Source: an uncultured Bacteroidales bacterium
GTDB taxonomy: Bacteria > Bacteroidota > Bacteroidia > Bacteroidales > P3
NCBI GenBank assembly: GCA_949291555.1
Contig: CASEWE010000001.1
Span: 62,001 to 126,000 of the forward strand
Direction of reading: 5' to 3'
Length of the DNA stretch: 64,000 nucleotides
Both the position numbers and the translations under genes were made by a program. Positions 54,823 to 63,817 of the stretch are shown in pieces (position 1 is the stretch's first letter; the number at the start of each line of letters is the position of its first letter). Below the pieces are notes generated by a model. That model did no database searches. It was not told the DNA's origin and saw only the letters and a list, made by a program, of their open reading frames with translations.

Positions 54823-55022
54823 AACAAGCAGGCTGCCATCGAGGCGCTTCTTGCCTTCCGGTCCTCTTGTCGAAGCGAATCAAGGAGCGGCTGGCACATG
54901 GGCTGATCCCTCTCGTCCTTCGGCTTTCCCGTTGGCTTGAATCAACTTGAATCAAAGGTGCAGTCCAAAAGACAGAACGGGCGTCGCCATGCTCCAAAGC
55001 CTCTTCCGAAAAACCAGGGAGG

Positions 55023-55058
55023 ATAAAAAAAACCGGAGCCTGAAAACAGACTCCGGTT
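55023..55058 (-). terminator. Terminator of the bcd-etfB-etfA operon
   Basis: AACCGGAGCCTG pairs with CAGACTCCGGTT (55031-55042 with 55047-55058, one mismatch) around an AAAA loop. On the minus strand it is followed by eight T in a row, counting the end of the stem. It is about 40 nt after the etfA stop. Confidence 0.88.
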
Positions 55059-55096
55059 CGTAAGGGCGGGAACCCCGCGTATCGGAAAAAATATTC

Positions 55097-56107
55097 CTAT
55101 TTGCGCGTGGATTCCTTCTTGATTTTTTCCACCAAGGCGGGAACCACCTTCTTCAAGTCGCAGACAATTCCCATGTCGGCCACCTCGAAAATAGGCGCGT
55201 ATTTGTCCTTGTTCACGGCGATGATGTAATCGGAACTTTCCATGCCGGCCAAGTGCTGGATGGCGCCCGAAATCCCCATGGCGAAATAGACATCGGGACG
55301 AACCGTCTTGCCGGTCTGCCCTACCTGGCGGCTGTGTTCCATCACTCCGGCATCGACCATGGCGCGGGAGGAAGAAACCTCGGCCCCGATGCAGTCGGCC
55401 AGTTTCTGCAGTTCGGCAAAGCCTTCCTTGCTGCCTACCCCGCGGCCTCCGGAAACCAGGATGCGGGCCTTGGTGATGTCAACCAGGTTCTTCTGCTCTT
55501 TCACCACTTCCTTCACCTTGATCCGGAACTTGGAACGGTCGAAGTTCACCGTGATGTGTTCAACTTCTCCCTTGCGGCCGGAATCGGCAGGACGGGCCAT
55601 CATCACGCCCGGACGAACCGTGCTCATCTGCGGCCGGTGCTCGGTGCACATGATCGTGGCCATGAGGTTCCCGCCAAAAGCCGGACGGGTCATCAAAAGG
55701 TGCCGGCTTTCCGGGTCGATGTCCAAGCTGGTGCAGTCGGCGGTAAGGCCGGTATTGAGCCGGGCCGAAACCCGCGGGCCGAGGTCGCGCCCTATGGTCG
55801 TGGCACCCAGAAGGATGATGCCGGGCTTCTTCTGTTCCACAATCGAGACAATCGCCTGCGTATACGGTTCGGTCGTGTACAATTCCAGATCCTTGTCGTC
55901 GACCACCAAGACACGGTCCGCCCCGTGGGCGATCAGCTCGCGGGCCTCTCCCTCGATGGCATGCCCCAGCAAGATGGCGCAAACTTCTTCTCCCAAGGCA
56001 TCGGCCAAGTCACGCGCTTTCCCCAGCAGCTCGAAAGCAACACTTTGAACTTTGCCTTCCCTTTGTTCGGCAAAGACAAATACATTTTTATAAGCTGAAA
56101 TATCCAT
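55097..56107 (-). CDS. etfA: Electron transfer flavoprotein subunit alpha
   Basis: FAD-binding subunit of ETF, which carries electrons from or to the acyl-CoA dehydrogenase. It is 336 residues long. The N-terminal domain (about 1-190) has LLGATTIGRDLGPRVSARLNTGLTADC, and the C-terminal FAD domain has LVSGGRGVGSKEGF, SSRAMVDAGV, RQVGQTGKTVRPDVYFAMGISGAIQHLAGM and IAVNKDKYAPIFEVADMGIV. It is the last gene of the bcd-etfB-etfA operon, 51 nt after etfB, with a strong terminator behind it. Confidence 0.96.
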   Translation of the reverse strand: MDISAYKNVFVFAEQREGKVQSVAFELLGKARDLADALGEEVCAILLGHAIEGEARELIAHGADRVLVVDDKDLELYTTEPYTQAIVSIVEQKKPGIILLGATTIGRDLGPRVSARLNTGLTADCTSLDIDPESRHLLMTRPAFGGNLMATIMCTEHRPQMSTVRPGVMMARPADSGRKGEVEHITVNFDRSKFRIKVKEVVKEQKNLVDITKARILVSGGRGVGSKEGFAELQKLADCIGAEVSSSRAMVDAGVMEHSRQVGQTGKTVRPDVYFAMGISGAIQHLAGMESSDYIIAVNKDKYAPIFEVADMGIVCDLKKVVPALVEKIKKESTRK

Positions 56108-56158
56108 TTTTACTTTCTTTTTAAGGTTTACCCTTGCTCTTCCGAGTTTCGGGGCGCA

Positions 56159-56941
56159 TTAAATGATGAATTTCTCCTTGAGTTTATTCACAATCAATTC
56201 GGCCGCTTCCTGGGCATCCACTTCGAAGACTTTCCCGGCCGACTTGGCTCCCTTGGTAAAGGATTTCTTCACGCGCGTGGGCGAACCGTTCAAGCCCAGC
56301 GTGGCCGGATCGGCATCCACATCGGCCGCAGTCCAGATTTCAACCGTCTTGTCGAACGCGGTCACGATGCCGGGAACCGACATGTAGCGGGCCTTGTTCG
56401 CCGAAGCCAGGACGGTGAGCAGGCAAGGCATTTCCACTTCCCATACCTGGTAGCCTTCCTCAGTCTGCTTGCGCACGTCCAACGTCTTCTTGCCATCGAA
56501 TTTCACGCCTTCCACATAGCTTACCTGGGGCAAATCGAGAAGCTCGGCGGTTTCAGGGCCTACTTGGGCCGTGTCCCCGTCAATGGCTTGGCGGCCGGTA
56601 ATAATCAAGTCGTATTCCAATTTCCGCAAGGCGGCCGAAAGGGCGTGGCTGGTGGCCAAGGTGTCGGCGCCGGCAAAAGCGCGGTCGGTAAGAAGAATGG
56701 CTCGGTCGGCCCCCATGGCGAAAGCTTCGCGCAAAATCGCATCGGCTTGGGGAGGGCCCATCGTGATGACCGTCACGTGGGCGCCGTATTGATCCTTGAG
56801 CTGGAGCGCGAACTCCAGACCGCCTTTGTCATCGGGATTCATGATGCTGGGAACACCGTCCCTGATAAGGGTCCCCTTAACCGGATCAAGCTTGATTTCG
56901 GTAGTATCCGGCACTTGTTTGATACAAACTACTATATTCAT
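56159..56941 (-). CDS. etfB: Electron transfer flavoprotein subunit beta
   Basis: Partner of EtfA. The ATG at 56941 (MNIVVCIKQVPDTTEIKLDP) gives 260 residues, normal for the family; an upstream frame to 56998 is unlikely. Motifs are IMNPDDKGGLEFALQLKDQYG, ITMGPPQADAILREAFAMGADRAILLTDRAFAGADTLAT (in parts) and the IITGRQAIDGDTAQVGPETAELL nucleotide-binding signature. It lies between the acyl-CoA dehydrogenase gene (99 nt upstream) and etfA. Confidence 0.96.
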   Translation of the reverse strand: MNIVVCIKQVPDTTEIKLDPVKGTLIRDGVPSIMNPDDKGGLEFALQLKDQYGAHVTVITMGPPQADAILREAFAMGADRAILLTDRAFAGADTLATSHALSAALRKLEYDLIITGRQAIDGDTAQVGPETAELLDLPQVSYVEGVKFDGKKTLDVRKQTEEGYQVWEVEMPCLLTVLASANKARYMSVPGIVTAFDKTVEIWTAADVDADPATLGLNGSPTRVKKSFTKGAKSAGKVFEVDAQEAAELIVNKLKEKFII

Positions 56942-57040
56942 TTTTGTCTTTTTTTTATGGTTTGAAGATTCCGCCCGCGCGAACCCGACGGGCGGCATCC
57001 AGCCTCGGAAACCTGCGTTCGCGGCAATGGCCCGGGCTTT

Positions 57041-58180
57041 TTATTTGAACAACTTGCCGGCAATGACCATGCGCTGCACTTCCGACGTGCCTTCGTAGAT
57101 TTCGGTGATCTTGGCATCGCGCATCATGCGTTCCACCGGGTATTCGCGGGTATAACCGTACCCTCCGTGGAACTGCACGGCCTTGGTGGTTACTTCCATG
57201 GCGGTTTCGGCGGCAAAAAGCTTGGCCATGGCGGCATCGGCCGAATAAGGCAGCTTCATGTCTTTCTTGTACGAAGCGCTGCGCACCAGCAAACGGGCGG
57301 CCTGAACCTTGGTTTCAAGGTCGGCCATCTGGAACTGGGTGTTCTGGAACTTGGCCAGCGGCTTGCCGAACTGCTTGCGTTCCTTGGTGTACTTGACCGT
57401 TTCGTCCATGGCTCCCTGGGCGATGCCCAATGCCTGGGAGGCGATGCCGATACGGCCGCCGTCGAGGGTCTTCATGGCAATGGCGAAACCGCCGCCGAGC
57501 TTGCCCAGCATGTTTTCCTTGGGAACCCGCACGTTTTCAAAAATCAATTCGCTGGTGGCCGAACCGCGGATACCCATCTTCAGCTCTTTCTTGCCGATGC
57601 TGAAGCCGGGCATGTCCTTGGTCATGATGAAGGCCGTGATGCCTTTGACCCCCTGCGACTTGTCGGTCATGGCAAAGACAATGAAAACATGGGCGTAAGC
57701 GGCATTGGTAATGAAAATCTTGGTGCCGTTGATGATGTAGCTGTCTCCGTCTTCAACCGCCATGGTCTGCTGCGAGGCGGCATCGGTCCCGGCGTTGGGC
57801 TCGGTAAGCCCGAAAGCCCCGATCCATTCTCCGGAAGCCAGTTTGGGGAGGAACTTCTGCTTTTGTTCTTCGGTGCCATGTTCCAGGATAGGAGCGCAGC
57901 ACAAGGAAGTATGGGCCGAAACGATCACGCCCGTGGTAGCGCAGACACGCGAAAGCTCTTCCACGCACATGCTGTACATCTGGTTGGTGGAACCAGCCCC
58001 GCCGTACTGGGTAGGAACAGGAATACCCATGATTCCCAGCTTGGCCATCTTGGCAACGGTTTCTTCAGGAAATCTTTCCTGCTCGTCGACTTCGGCCGCC
58101 AAAGGCTTCACTTCCTTTTCCGCAAACTCCCTGATCATCTGCAAGAAAAGTTCTTCTTGTTTTGTGAGACTAAAATCCAT
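57041..58180 (-). CDS. bcd: Acyl-CoA dehydrogenase (butyryl-CoA dehydrogenase type)
   Basis: A flavoprotein of 379 residues that interconverts short-chain acyl-CoA and enoyl-CoA. Motifs are the FGLTEPNAGTDAASQQT flavin/substrate segment, FITNAAYAHVFIVFAMTD, the GRIGIASQALGIAQGAMDE helix, and QFHGGYGYTREYPVERMMRD with TEIYEGTSEVQR. The catalytic base is expected at the Glu of the IYEGTSE region near residue 364, as in short-chain enzymes. The operon with etfBA matches the Bcd-ETF complexes of butyrate producers, but thiolase, crotonase and terminal butyrate genes are outside the window, so direction and substrate remain inferred. Confidence 0.93.
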   Translation of the reverse strand: MDFSLTKQEELFLQMIREFAEKEVKPLAAEVDEQERFPEETVAKMAKLGIMGIPVPTQYGGAGSTNQMYSMCVEELSRVCATTGVIVSAHTSLCCAPILEHGTEEQKQKFLPKLASGEWIGAFGLTEPNAGTDAASQQTMAVEDGDSYIINGTKIFITNAAYAHVFIVFAMTDKSQGVKGITAFIMTKDMPGFSIGKKELKMGIRGSATSELIFENVRVPKENMLGKLGGGFAIAMKTLDGGRIGIASQALGIAQGAMDETVKYTKERKQFGKPLAKFQNTQFQMADLETKVQAARLLVRSASYKKDMKLPYSADAAMAKLFAAETAMEVTTKAVQFHGGYGYTREYPVERMMRDAKITEIYEGTSEVQRMVIAGKLFK

Positions 58181-58272
58181 GTTTCAAAATCTATTAAAAG
58201 GTTTAATCATTTTCCTTTTTACCATCCTCATTTCCCTCGACCGGCCCATTCGGGCAAAAAAACAATAAATTT

Positions 58273-58304
58273 CAAAGGTATGAAAAAAAGTCTGTTCCGC
58301 AATA
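58273..58304 (-). promoter_or_regulatory. Promoter of the bcd-etfB-etfA operon
   Basis: On the minus strand ATTG, a 19-nt spacer, then TACCTTTG (58280-58273), close to the Bacteroidota TTTG-N19-TAnnTTTG consensus. The bcd start is about 93 nt downstream. Confidence 0.68.
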
Positions 58305-58400
58305 AACCGAGAGGGCGCCATCCTCTTTGGCAAAACCGGAAGCCTTCTCCTCCCAGGCCTCTCCACGGGTTTTCCCCTTCCTGCAAGACAGGACGGCCCT

Positions 58401-58436
58401 TTTGTTTTTGTTTTTGCTTTTGCCTTTGTCTTTCCC
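58401..58436. repeat. Hexamer repeat (TTTGYY, six units)
   Basis: TTTGTT, TTTGTT, TTTGCT, TTTGCC, TTTGTC and TTTCCC follow each other without gaps. The tract is about 100 nt upstream of the bcd promoter and 80 nt after the kinase-like gene. Confidence 0.85.
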
Positions 58437-58517
58437 CTTGCTTGGCTTCCGGCTTCCCGAACGAACCAGCGCGCCGGAGCGACGAAGCAATGAAGAAAAC
58501 CCCGCTGGCCGCGCCGC

Positions 58518-59123
58518 TCAATCCAACCGGGCTTTCCGGACAAGCCCGGCCACCCATTCGGCCGTTTCCCGCACGCCTAAAAGGGAGGTGTCGATGCAAA
58601 GGTGGTAGGAAGAAGCCTTCCCCCAAGTCTTGTTCGTGTAGAAATTATAATACGAAGACCGGGTCTTGTCCGCCCTTTCTATCATCTGGCGCGCCTCTTC
58701 CAAAGTCGTCTTCCCGTCTTGCTGCAACCGGTCCAAACGGAAATCGAGCGGCGCGTGCACGAAAATGTTGAAGCAAGCCGGGTCTTCCCGGAGAATGTAG
58801 TCGGTGCACCGGCCCACGAACACGCAATTCGACTCCTTGGCGAGGCGCTGCACGGTGCGGTAGTGGATTTCGAACAGCGCATCGTTGTTCAAGCCGGTGA
58901 AACCGGGTTCGCCCAAGAACGGGAAACGCGAATACCAGACCTTCTGCGGCTTCTCGTCGGCCTTTTCGAAGCATTCCGGGCAAATCCCGCTATCTTTCGC
59001 CGCCTCGTGGATGAGTTCCTTGTCGTAGAACTTCATGCCGAACATCCGGGCCAGGATTTCGCCCAATTCATGCCCGCCCGAACCCAATTCGCGGCCCACA
59101 TTCAAAATCAATCTCTTTTCCAT
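58518..59123 (-). CDS. Cytidylate kinase-like family protein
   Basis: A 201-residue P-loop NMP-kinase-like protein (AAA_26/Cytidylate_kin2 type). LNVGRELGSGGHELGEILARMFG replaces the classical Walker A, with GRELGSGG being the typical form of this subfamily. KFYDKELIHEAAKDSG, VFVGRCTDYILRE and NIFVHAPLDFRLDRL follow. The substrate of this subfamily is not established, and a canonical cmk probably exists elsewhere. It lies 62 nt downstream of the calcium ATPase gene on the same strand. Confidence 0.88.
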   Translation of the reverse strand: MEKRLILNVGRELGSGGHELGEILARMFGMKFYDKELIHEAAKDSGICPECFEKADEKPQKVWYSRFPFLGEPGFTGLNNDALFEIHYRTVQRLAKESNCVFVGRCTDYILREDPACFNIFVHAPLDFRLDRLQQDGKTTLEEARQMIERADKTRSSYYNFYTNKTWGKASSYHLCIDTSLLGVRETAEWVAGLVRKARLD

Positions 59124-59185
59124 AATCGACCCTCCTTTTTATTGGAAGCTGTTTCCAAGAAATACTGAAGCGTTCGAGGCGGTTG

Positions 59186-59773
59186 TCATTTTGCCAGGAA
59201 CCGCTTGAAGAACCGGATGATTTCCCCTATCCAAAGCACCAGGGAGGTGGAGAGGATGATGGCTATCCAATTGTACAAGCCAAGACGGGCCACGCTGAAC
59301 ATTTCCCCGCCGAAACGCACAATGACCAGCTGGCCCAGCAAAATCATGGCCAAGACCGGAAGGAAGCCGTCGGCCTGCCCGAAAAGCTGGTGGAAAGCCG
59401 AACGGTTTGTCAGGAACGCCTTTGCATTGAACATGTTCCAGAACTGCAACATGACAAAGAACGTAAAGAACATGGATTGCTCGATCCGGGAAATTCCATC
59501 CTCCCCGGGCCCGAGGGCATCGAACCGGAAGAAATCCCGGAAGAAATCGCCCAGGCAGAACGAATGCAGGCTTTCCACATCCTCGTACTTGAAATACTGC
59601 ATCAGGCCGAAAAGGAACAACAGCAGCACCGCTCCCACCGCGATGATCTGCCGGCGCATGGGGCGGGTTATGATATGGTCGGTCATCTTGCGCGGACGGT
59701 CTTTCATCACCTCCGGGTTGGGCGGAAGCGAGGCCAAGGCCATGGCGGCAAAGGTGTCCATGATCAGGTTCAA
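59186..59773 (-). pseudogene. Calcium-translocating P-type ATPase, C-terminal part (after internal deletion)
   Basis: This frame carries the last ~195 residues of a PMCA-type calcium ATPase: LNLIMDTFAAMALASLPPNPEVM (end of M6), then KDRPRKMTDHIITRPMRRQI and the helices M7-M10 to the C terminus (IRFFKRFLAK). It is out of frame with the main part (59770..61899). A start at 59842 is open but gives residues that do not belong to the family, as that stretch is the sense sequence of M5 read in the wrong frame. About 24-26 residues that normally link M5 to M6 are absent at the junction near 59773. Confidence 0.8.
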
Positions 59774-61899
59774 GCTATCACATTGATGGTGAGCTGAAAA
59801 AGAATGAACCGCTGCACATTCTGGTAGAGCGAGCGCCCCCACATCACCGCCGAAACAATACTGCTGAAAGCATTGTCGAGAATCGTTATGTCGCTCGCCT
59901 CCTTGGCCACCGATGTGCCATCGCCCATCGAGAGCCCTACCTGCGCGGCATTCAGGGCCGGCGCATCGTTCGTCCCGTCTCCGGTGACGGCAACCACCTC
60001 GCCCTTTTTCTGCAAGGTCTTCACCAACCTTTCCTTATCCATGGGCCGGGCGCGTGAAATGATTTTCAAATCCCGCACGCGGGCTTCGAGTTCTTCGTCT
60101 GTCAGGGCAGCGAATTCCGGCCCGGTTATCCGGTTGGCCTCGGTATATTCCGGTTTCCAAAGATGAACCTGCCGGGCTATTTCGGTAGCCGTTCCCGGGG
60201 TATCGCCGGTAACAATCTTCACGTCGATTCCGGCATCGAGGCAAGCCCCGATAGCCGAAGGGACGTCTTGGCGGACCGGGTCGGAAATTGCCACGAACCC
60301 GATGAATTCCAGCCCCAATCCGGCCTTCAGGCGGCCCTCCTCGAAGCAGGATTCCGTACTTTCCTGGTCGAGTTCCGCAACGGCAAAGCCCAAAGTGCGC
60401 ATCGCCTTGTTCTGGTAGGAAAGCAACTGGTGGTCCACATACTCTTTCCACGCTTCCGGCTTTTCTTCCCGTCCTTCCACCAAGACACCCCGGCAAAGGG
60501 CGAACACGATTTCGGGCGCTCCTTTCACGTAGAGCATGCGCTTGCCCCGCAAAAGGAACGAGCGCACCACCGTGGCCATGTATTTCCTTTCGGTGGAAAA
60601 GGTGAGCTGCTCTTCCACCTCCACCCGCTGGCGGATGGCCGCGTAATCTTCCCCTTGGTCGCGCAACCACAGCAGCAACGCCCCTTCGGTCGGGTTCCCG
60701 ATCACCTTGGGCTTCACGATATCGGTCTCGTCCAAGAACGCCGTGGTATTGGCCGCGATGCATTCCTTGACCAGGCGGCCCGCATCGTCCGTGTCGAGCC
60801 GCAAAGGCTGCTGCCCCTTGTCGCCCAGAAGCAGGAACTGGGTCGCGCTTATCCGCATCTGGTTCTGGGTCAAGGTACCCGTCTTGTCGGTACATATCAC
60901 CGTGCAAGCGCCCATGGTCTCGCAAGCGTGCATCTTGCGAACCAGGTTCTGGGCTTCGAGCATGCGCTTCATGCTCAAAGCCAGCGAAAGCGCCACGCTC
61001 ATGGGCAATCCCTCCGGAACGGTCACCACGATCACGGTAACCGCCATCATGAACGTGTTCAGCAAGCCGGCCCCTATCTGCAGCCAGCTCTGGAAGGCCT
61101 CCGGATGGGCCAGCATCATGATTACGCGCCCTACGACAATCAATGCCGCCACGCCGTAGCTGATCCGGGTAATGAGACGGCTGAGCTTCTCCAGCTGAAG
61201 GTTGAGCGGGGTTTTTACCGTGTTCTCGATTTGCGAGCCGGTATAGACCTTCCCGTATTCGGTCTGGTCTCCCACGGTTTCCACCCGCATGTACCCATGC
61301 CCTTCCATGATGGTGGTGCCCCGCAGGACTTTGTTTGTCGGATAGGTGGCATCGGCATCGAAATCCTCTTCCTTGCAAGACTTGTTCACCACAGGCTCGC
61401 CGGTAAGGGTCGACTCGTTGACCCGAAGGGAAAGCGATTCCAGAAGGACGCCATCGGCCGGAACCTCGTTGCCGGCTTCCAGCAGGACGACATCGCCCAC
61501 CACCACCTCTTTCCGGGAAACCTCCTGCACGCGGCCTTCGCGCAGGACTTTCACCATGACATCATCGTTCACCTGGTTGAGGATGTCGAATTTCCTGTTG
61601 GCCTTCAGCTCGAAATAAAACCCGACCCCCGTGGCCAGCAAGACCGCCACCAGGATGCCTACCGGCTCCAGGAAAACGTCCCCGCCTTCCGCCCCGCTGA
61701 AGAACTGGTAGCAGGATACCACGAACGAAAGGGCCAAAGCCACCAAAAGAATACGGATTATCGGGTCTTTGAATTTTTCAAGAAGCTGCTTCCAGATCGG
61801 GGTCTTGGGCGGAGGGGTAAGGATGTTCCACCCGTGCTGTTCCCGGCTGGATTCCACTTCCTGCTTGGTCAACCCGTGAAAATTCGTATCGTTTTCCAT
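59770..61899 (-). pseudogene. Calcium-translocating P-type ATPase (PMCA type), main part
   Basis: Residues 1-709 of a type IIB calcium pump. Visible parts are the N-terminal cation ATPase domain, M1-M2 (IRILLVALALSFVVSC), the actuator motif LTGEPV, M4 VTVPEGLPMSVALSLALSM, the phosphorylation site CTDKTGTLTQNQM, KGAPEIVFALC, the hinge VTGDGTNDAPALNAAQVG and the start of M5 (QRFILFQLTINVIA). The frame then hits TGA at 59770-59772. The remainder of the pump lies in another frame directly after it. All catalytic motifs are intact, but without M6-M10 the protein should not transport. Confidence 0.88.
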
Positions 61900-62331
61900 G
61901 TCGTCGTACTGGTTTATTTTCGTTTTTGTCGAATCCTATCGTTTGCCGCGCTTGCCGCATCCCCTCGCCGCGTCCAAACCCGTCCATCCAATGCGGGAAC
62001 CTCCGCGCGGCGGCAACGCGGGCCGGACAGCAAGCCTATGGAAGCCTGCACGGGAGCCTCCCTGAACAAGGGGATTTTTTCCAGACCCGCCAAATCTTCA
62101 AAGATAATCAATTGCCGGCATTCCTCCATCTCCCTTTTCCCCTGAAAAAAGAGAGACTTCGAAGCCCTGCTCGGGGCGGTGATGCAGGCATCCATCCTTT
62201 TCCCCTGAAAAAAGAGAGACTTCGAAGCCTTCCGCATCCCGGGGGCTTTGCCGGGCCTCGACTGCGGAAACCGCAACTTCGAACGCCTGCGCTGCCAGCC
62301 GTTTCCCGGCATGGAGCCGCAAAGCCAACAC
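61900..62331. other. Intergenic region with a 34-nt repeat pair
   Basis: About 430 nt between the calcium ATPase gene and the exported hypothetical gene, containing the repeat pair at 62133-62229. No gene or clear promoter is supported. Confidence 0.6.
62133..62229. repeat. Perfect 34-nt repeat pair with a 29-nt unique spacer
   Basis: Positions 62133-62166 recur identically at 62196-62229 (offset 63 nt). The unit includes CCTGAAAAAAGAGAGACTTC and an internal CTTCGAAG palindrome. The 29 nt between the copies do not resemble the sequence after the second copy. Confidence 0.92.
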
Positions 62332-63600
62332 CTACCGGAGCTGCCTCAGCATCATGCCCGGATAGGCCTTGGCGCCCCCCATGACCCGGAACAGGGTAGC
62401 TTCGAGTTCCGACCCGCGGGCCTGTTCCTCGAACGCCATGTACCGGTTGTCCCAGATCTGCTTTTTCACCGGCTTCAGTTTCCCCACGCGGCGGAAAACC
62501 GTCTTTCCTCCTTTTTCCACCGCCTGCAGCAATTCAAAGCGCGAAGAGGGTGCAACCCCTTCTTTCATGCCGATTTTTGCCAGCACTTTGCCTTCTTCCA
62601 CGCCATACACGGGCGTTTTCACCTTGAACACCTCGTATTTTTTCTGCAATCCGGCAATGCTGCGGTCGATGGCCCGCGCGCAAACCTTGCGGATGACTTC
62701 TTCGTTCGAACGGACGCCTTTCATGACCGTTTTCTCGCTCTTGACCCGGTAGCTGCCCACGTATTCCAAAGAGAAAAGCCCGGAAGTCTCGAACATCCGC
62801 TTCCGCTTAAGCCTCTCCGGTTCGGGCGTCTTTTCATCGACCCAGTACTGCGAATAAAACGCAGCCGCCACCGAATCGTTCCAGTCGAGCCGGAAAAGAT
62901 GGGTATGCACTTTCACGGTAAAACCGGCCAGATTGTCGGCAATGATCGAACCTATGAAAGCCGTTCCGGCCACGGCGGAAGAAATCGATTCCACGTCCTT
63001 GTCGTTGCTGCCAACCGCCACAGCCAATGCTATTTGCGCCACTGCATTAAGAATGGAACCCGCCATCTTGGCCTTCTGTTCCTTGTCCACGTAGACAATG
63101 TCGCTCACCATGACGAAAGTCTTCCCGATGAGCGCCTCCCCGGCATCGGAAAGCAAGGAAAGCCCCCGCTGTGTCATCCGGGCGTACTCCACATCCATGA
63201 CCGAAGCATTGTAATTGCCCCGTTCCGCCACCAAATCGACGTTGAAATTCCCCGTTTCCGGATCGCGGCCGAACCACTTGGCCACCATGCGGCGGGCCAC
63301 CTGGTTCCCTTCCAGGAACCGTTGCACCTCTTCCACCCTTGCCGGCGAGGATGAAAGCGCCTCTACCCGCTTCACGCCCAGATCGTGGTTCTCGTATTTA
63401 TCCGGCGTGGGCAAGGAAAGGTAAACGTAATCGATCTGGGAAGAATACCGCATCTGCGGATGGGAAACCATAAGGCTGTAAAGGGAACTGCGTCCGTATT
63501 CTTCATCGGGCGGAACCCGCGCTCCGGCCTTCTGGAAGGAAACAACCAGCAAGAAAAGGCCGGCAAGGAAACCGGGGAGAAAGGGAAAAGGCTTTTCCAT
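62332..63600 (-). CDS. Exported protein of unknown function
   Basis: A 422-residue protein starting with a signal peptide (FLPGFLAGLFLLVVSFQKAGA, cleavage near residue 27). The mature part begins PDEEYGRSSLYSLMVSHP. It contains VDLVAERGNYNASVMDVEYA, a FVMVSDIVYVDKEQKAKMAG segment, a hydrophobic stretch (SILNAVAQIALAVAV, near 185-200) and a C-terminal domain with KVKTPVYGVEEGKVLAKIGMKEGV. I do not recognise a characterised family; it resembles conserved hypothetical proteins of Bacteroidales. No lipobox is seen, so a periplasmic or surface location is likely. The gene upstream on the same strand (63810 onward) may be part of the same unit. Confidence 0.75.
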   Translation of the reverse strand: MEKPFPFLPGFLAGLFLLVVSFQKAGARVPPDEEYGRSSLYSLMVSHPQMRYSSQIDYVYLSLPTPDKYENHDLGVKRVEALSSSPARVEEVQRFLEGNQVARRMVAKWFGRDPETGNFNVDLVAERGNYNASVMDVEYARMTQRGLSLLSDAGEALIGKTFVMVSDIVYVDKEQKAKMAGSILNAVAQIALAVAVGSNDKDVESISSAVAGTAFIGSIIADNLAGFTVKVHTHLFRLDWNDSVAAAFYSQYWVDEKTPEPERLKRKRMFETSGLFSLEYVGSYRVKSEKTVMKGVRSNEEVIRKVCARAIDRSIAGLQKKYEVFKVKTPVYGVEEGKVLAKIGMKEGVAPSSRFELLQAVEKGGKTVFRRVGKLKPVKKQIWDNRYMAFEEQARGSELEATLFRVMGGAKAYPGMMLRQLR

Positions 63601-63730
63601 GTGTCAACCGCTTTTTTTAAAACGCTGTTTGAATTTATCGTCCGGTTTCATCGAAAGGCTTCCTGCGCCACCCTTCTTTCCGGCGGGCATCGCTTCCTCC
63701 GGCGAAAAGGGCTTCCCGCAAGCGGGGATT

Positions 63731-63817
63731 CCCGCACCGGCCGGATTCAGTACCACCCCGGCAATATCCATGCGTCCTGCCCGATGCGCGAGTCCCGCAC
63801 CGGCCGGATTCAGTACC
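63731..63817. repeat. 24-nt repeat pair spanning the stop codon of the partial gene
   Basis: Positions 63794-63817, which include the stop codon (63810-63812) of the partial minus-strand gene, recur identically at 63731-63754 (offset 63 nt). The unit contains a CCGGCCGG palindrome. Confidence 0.9.

Larger units (their letters stand above)
58181..58517. other. Intergenic region upstream of bcd
   Basis: About 340 nt holding the bcd promoter (58273-58304) and a hexamer repeat (58401-58436). No gene is supported; long open frames here reflect low-complexity sequence. Confidence 0.65.

Noticed and set aside
62133..62229. Minimal CRISPR array
   Set aside because: Only two repeats, no cas genes anywhere in the window, and pairs of the same spacing but different sequence occur at gene ends, which CRISPR does not explain.
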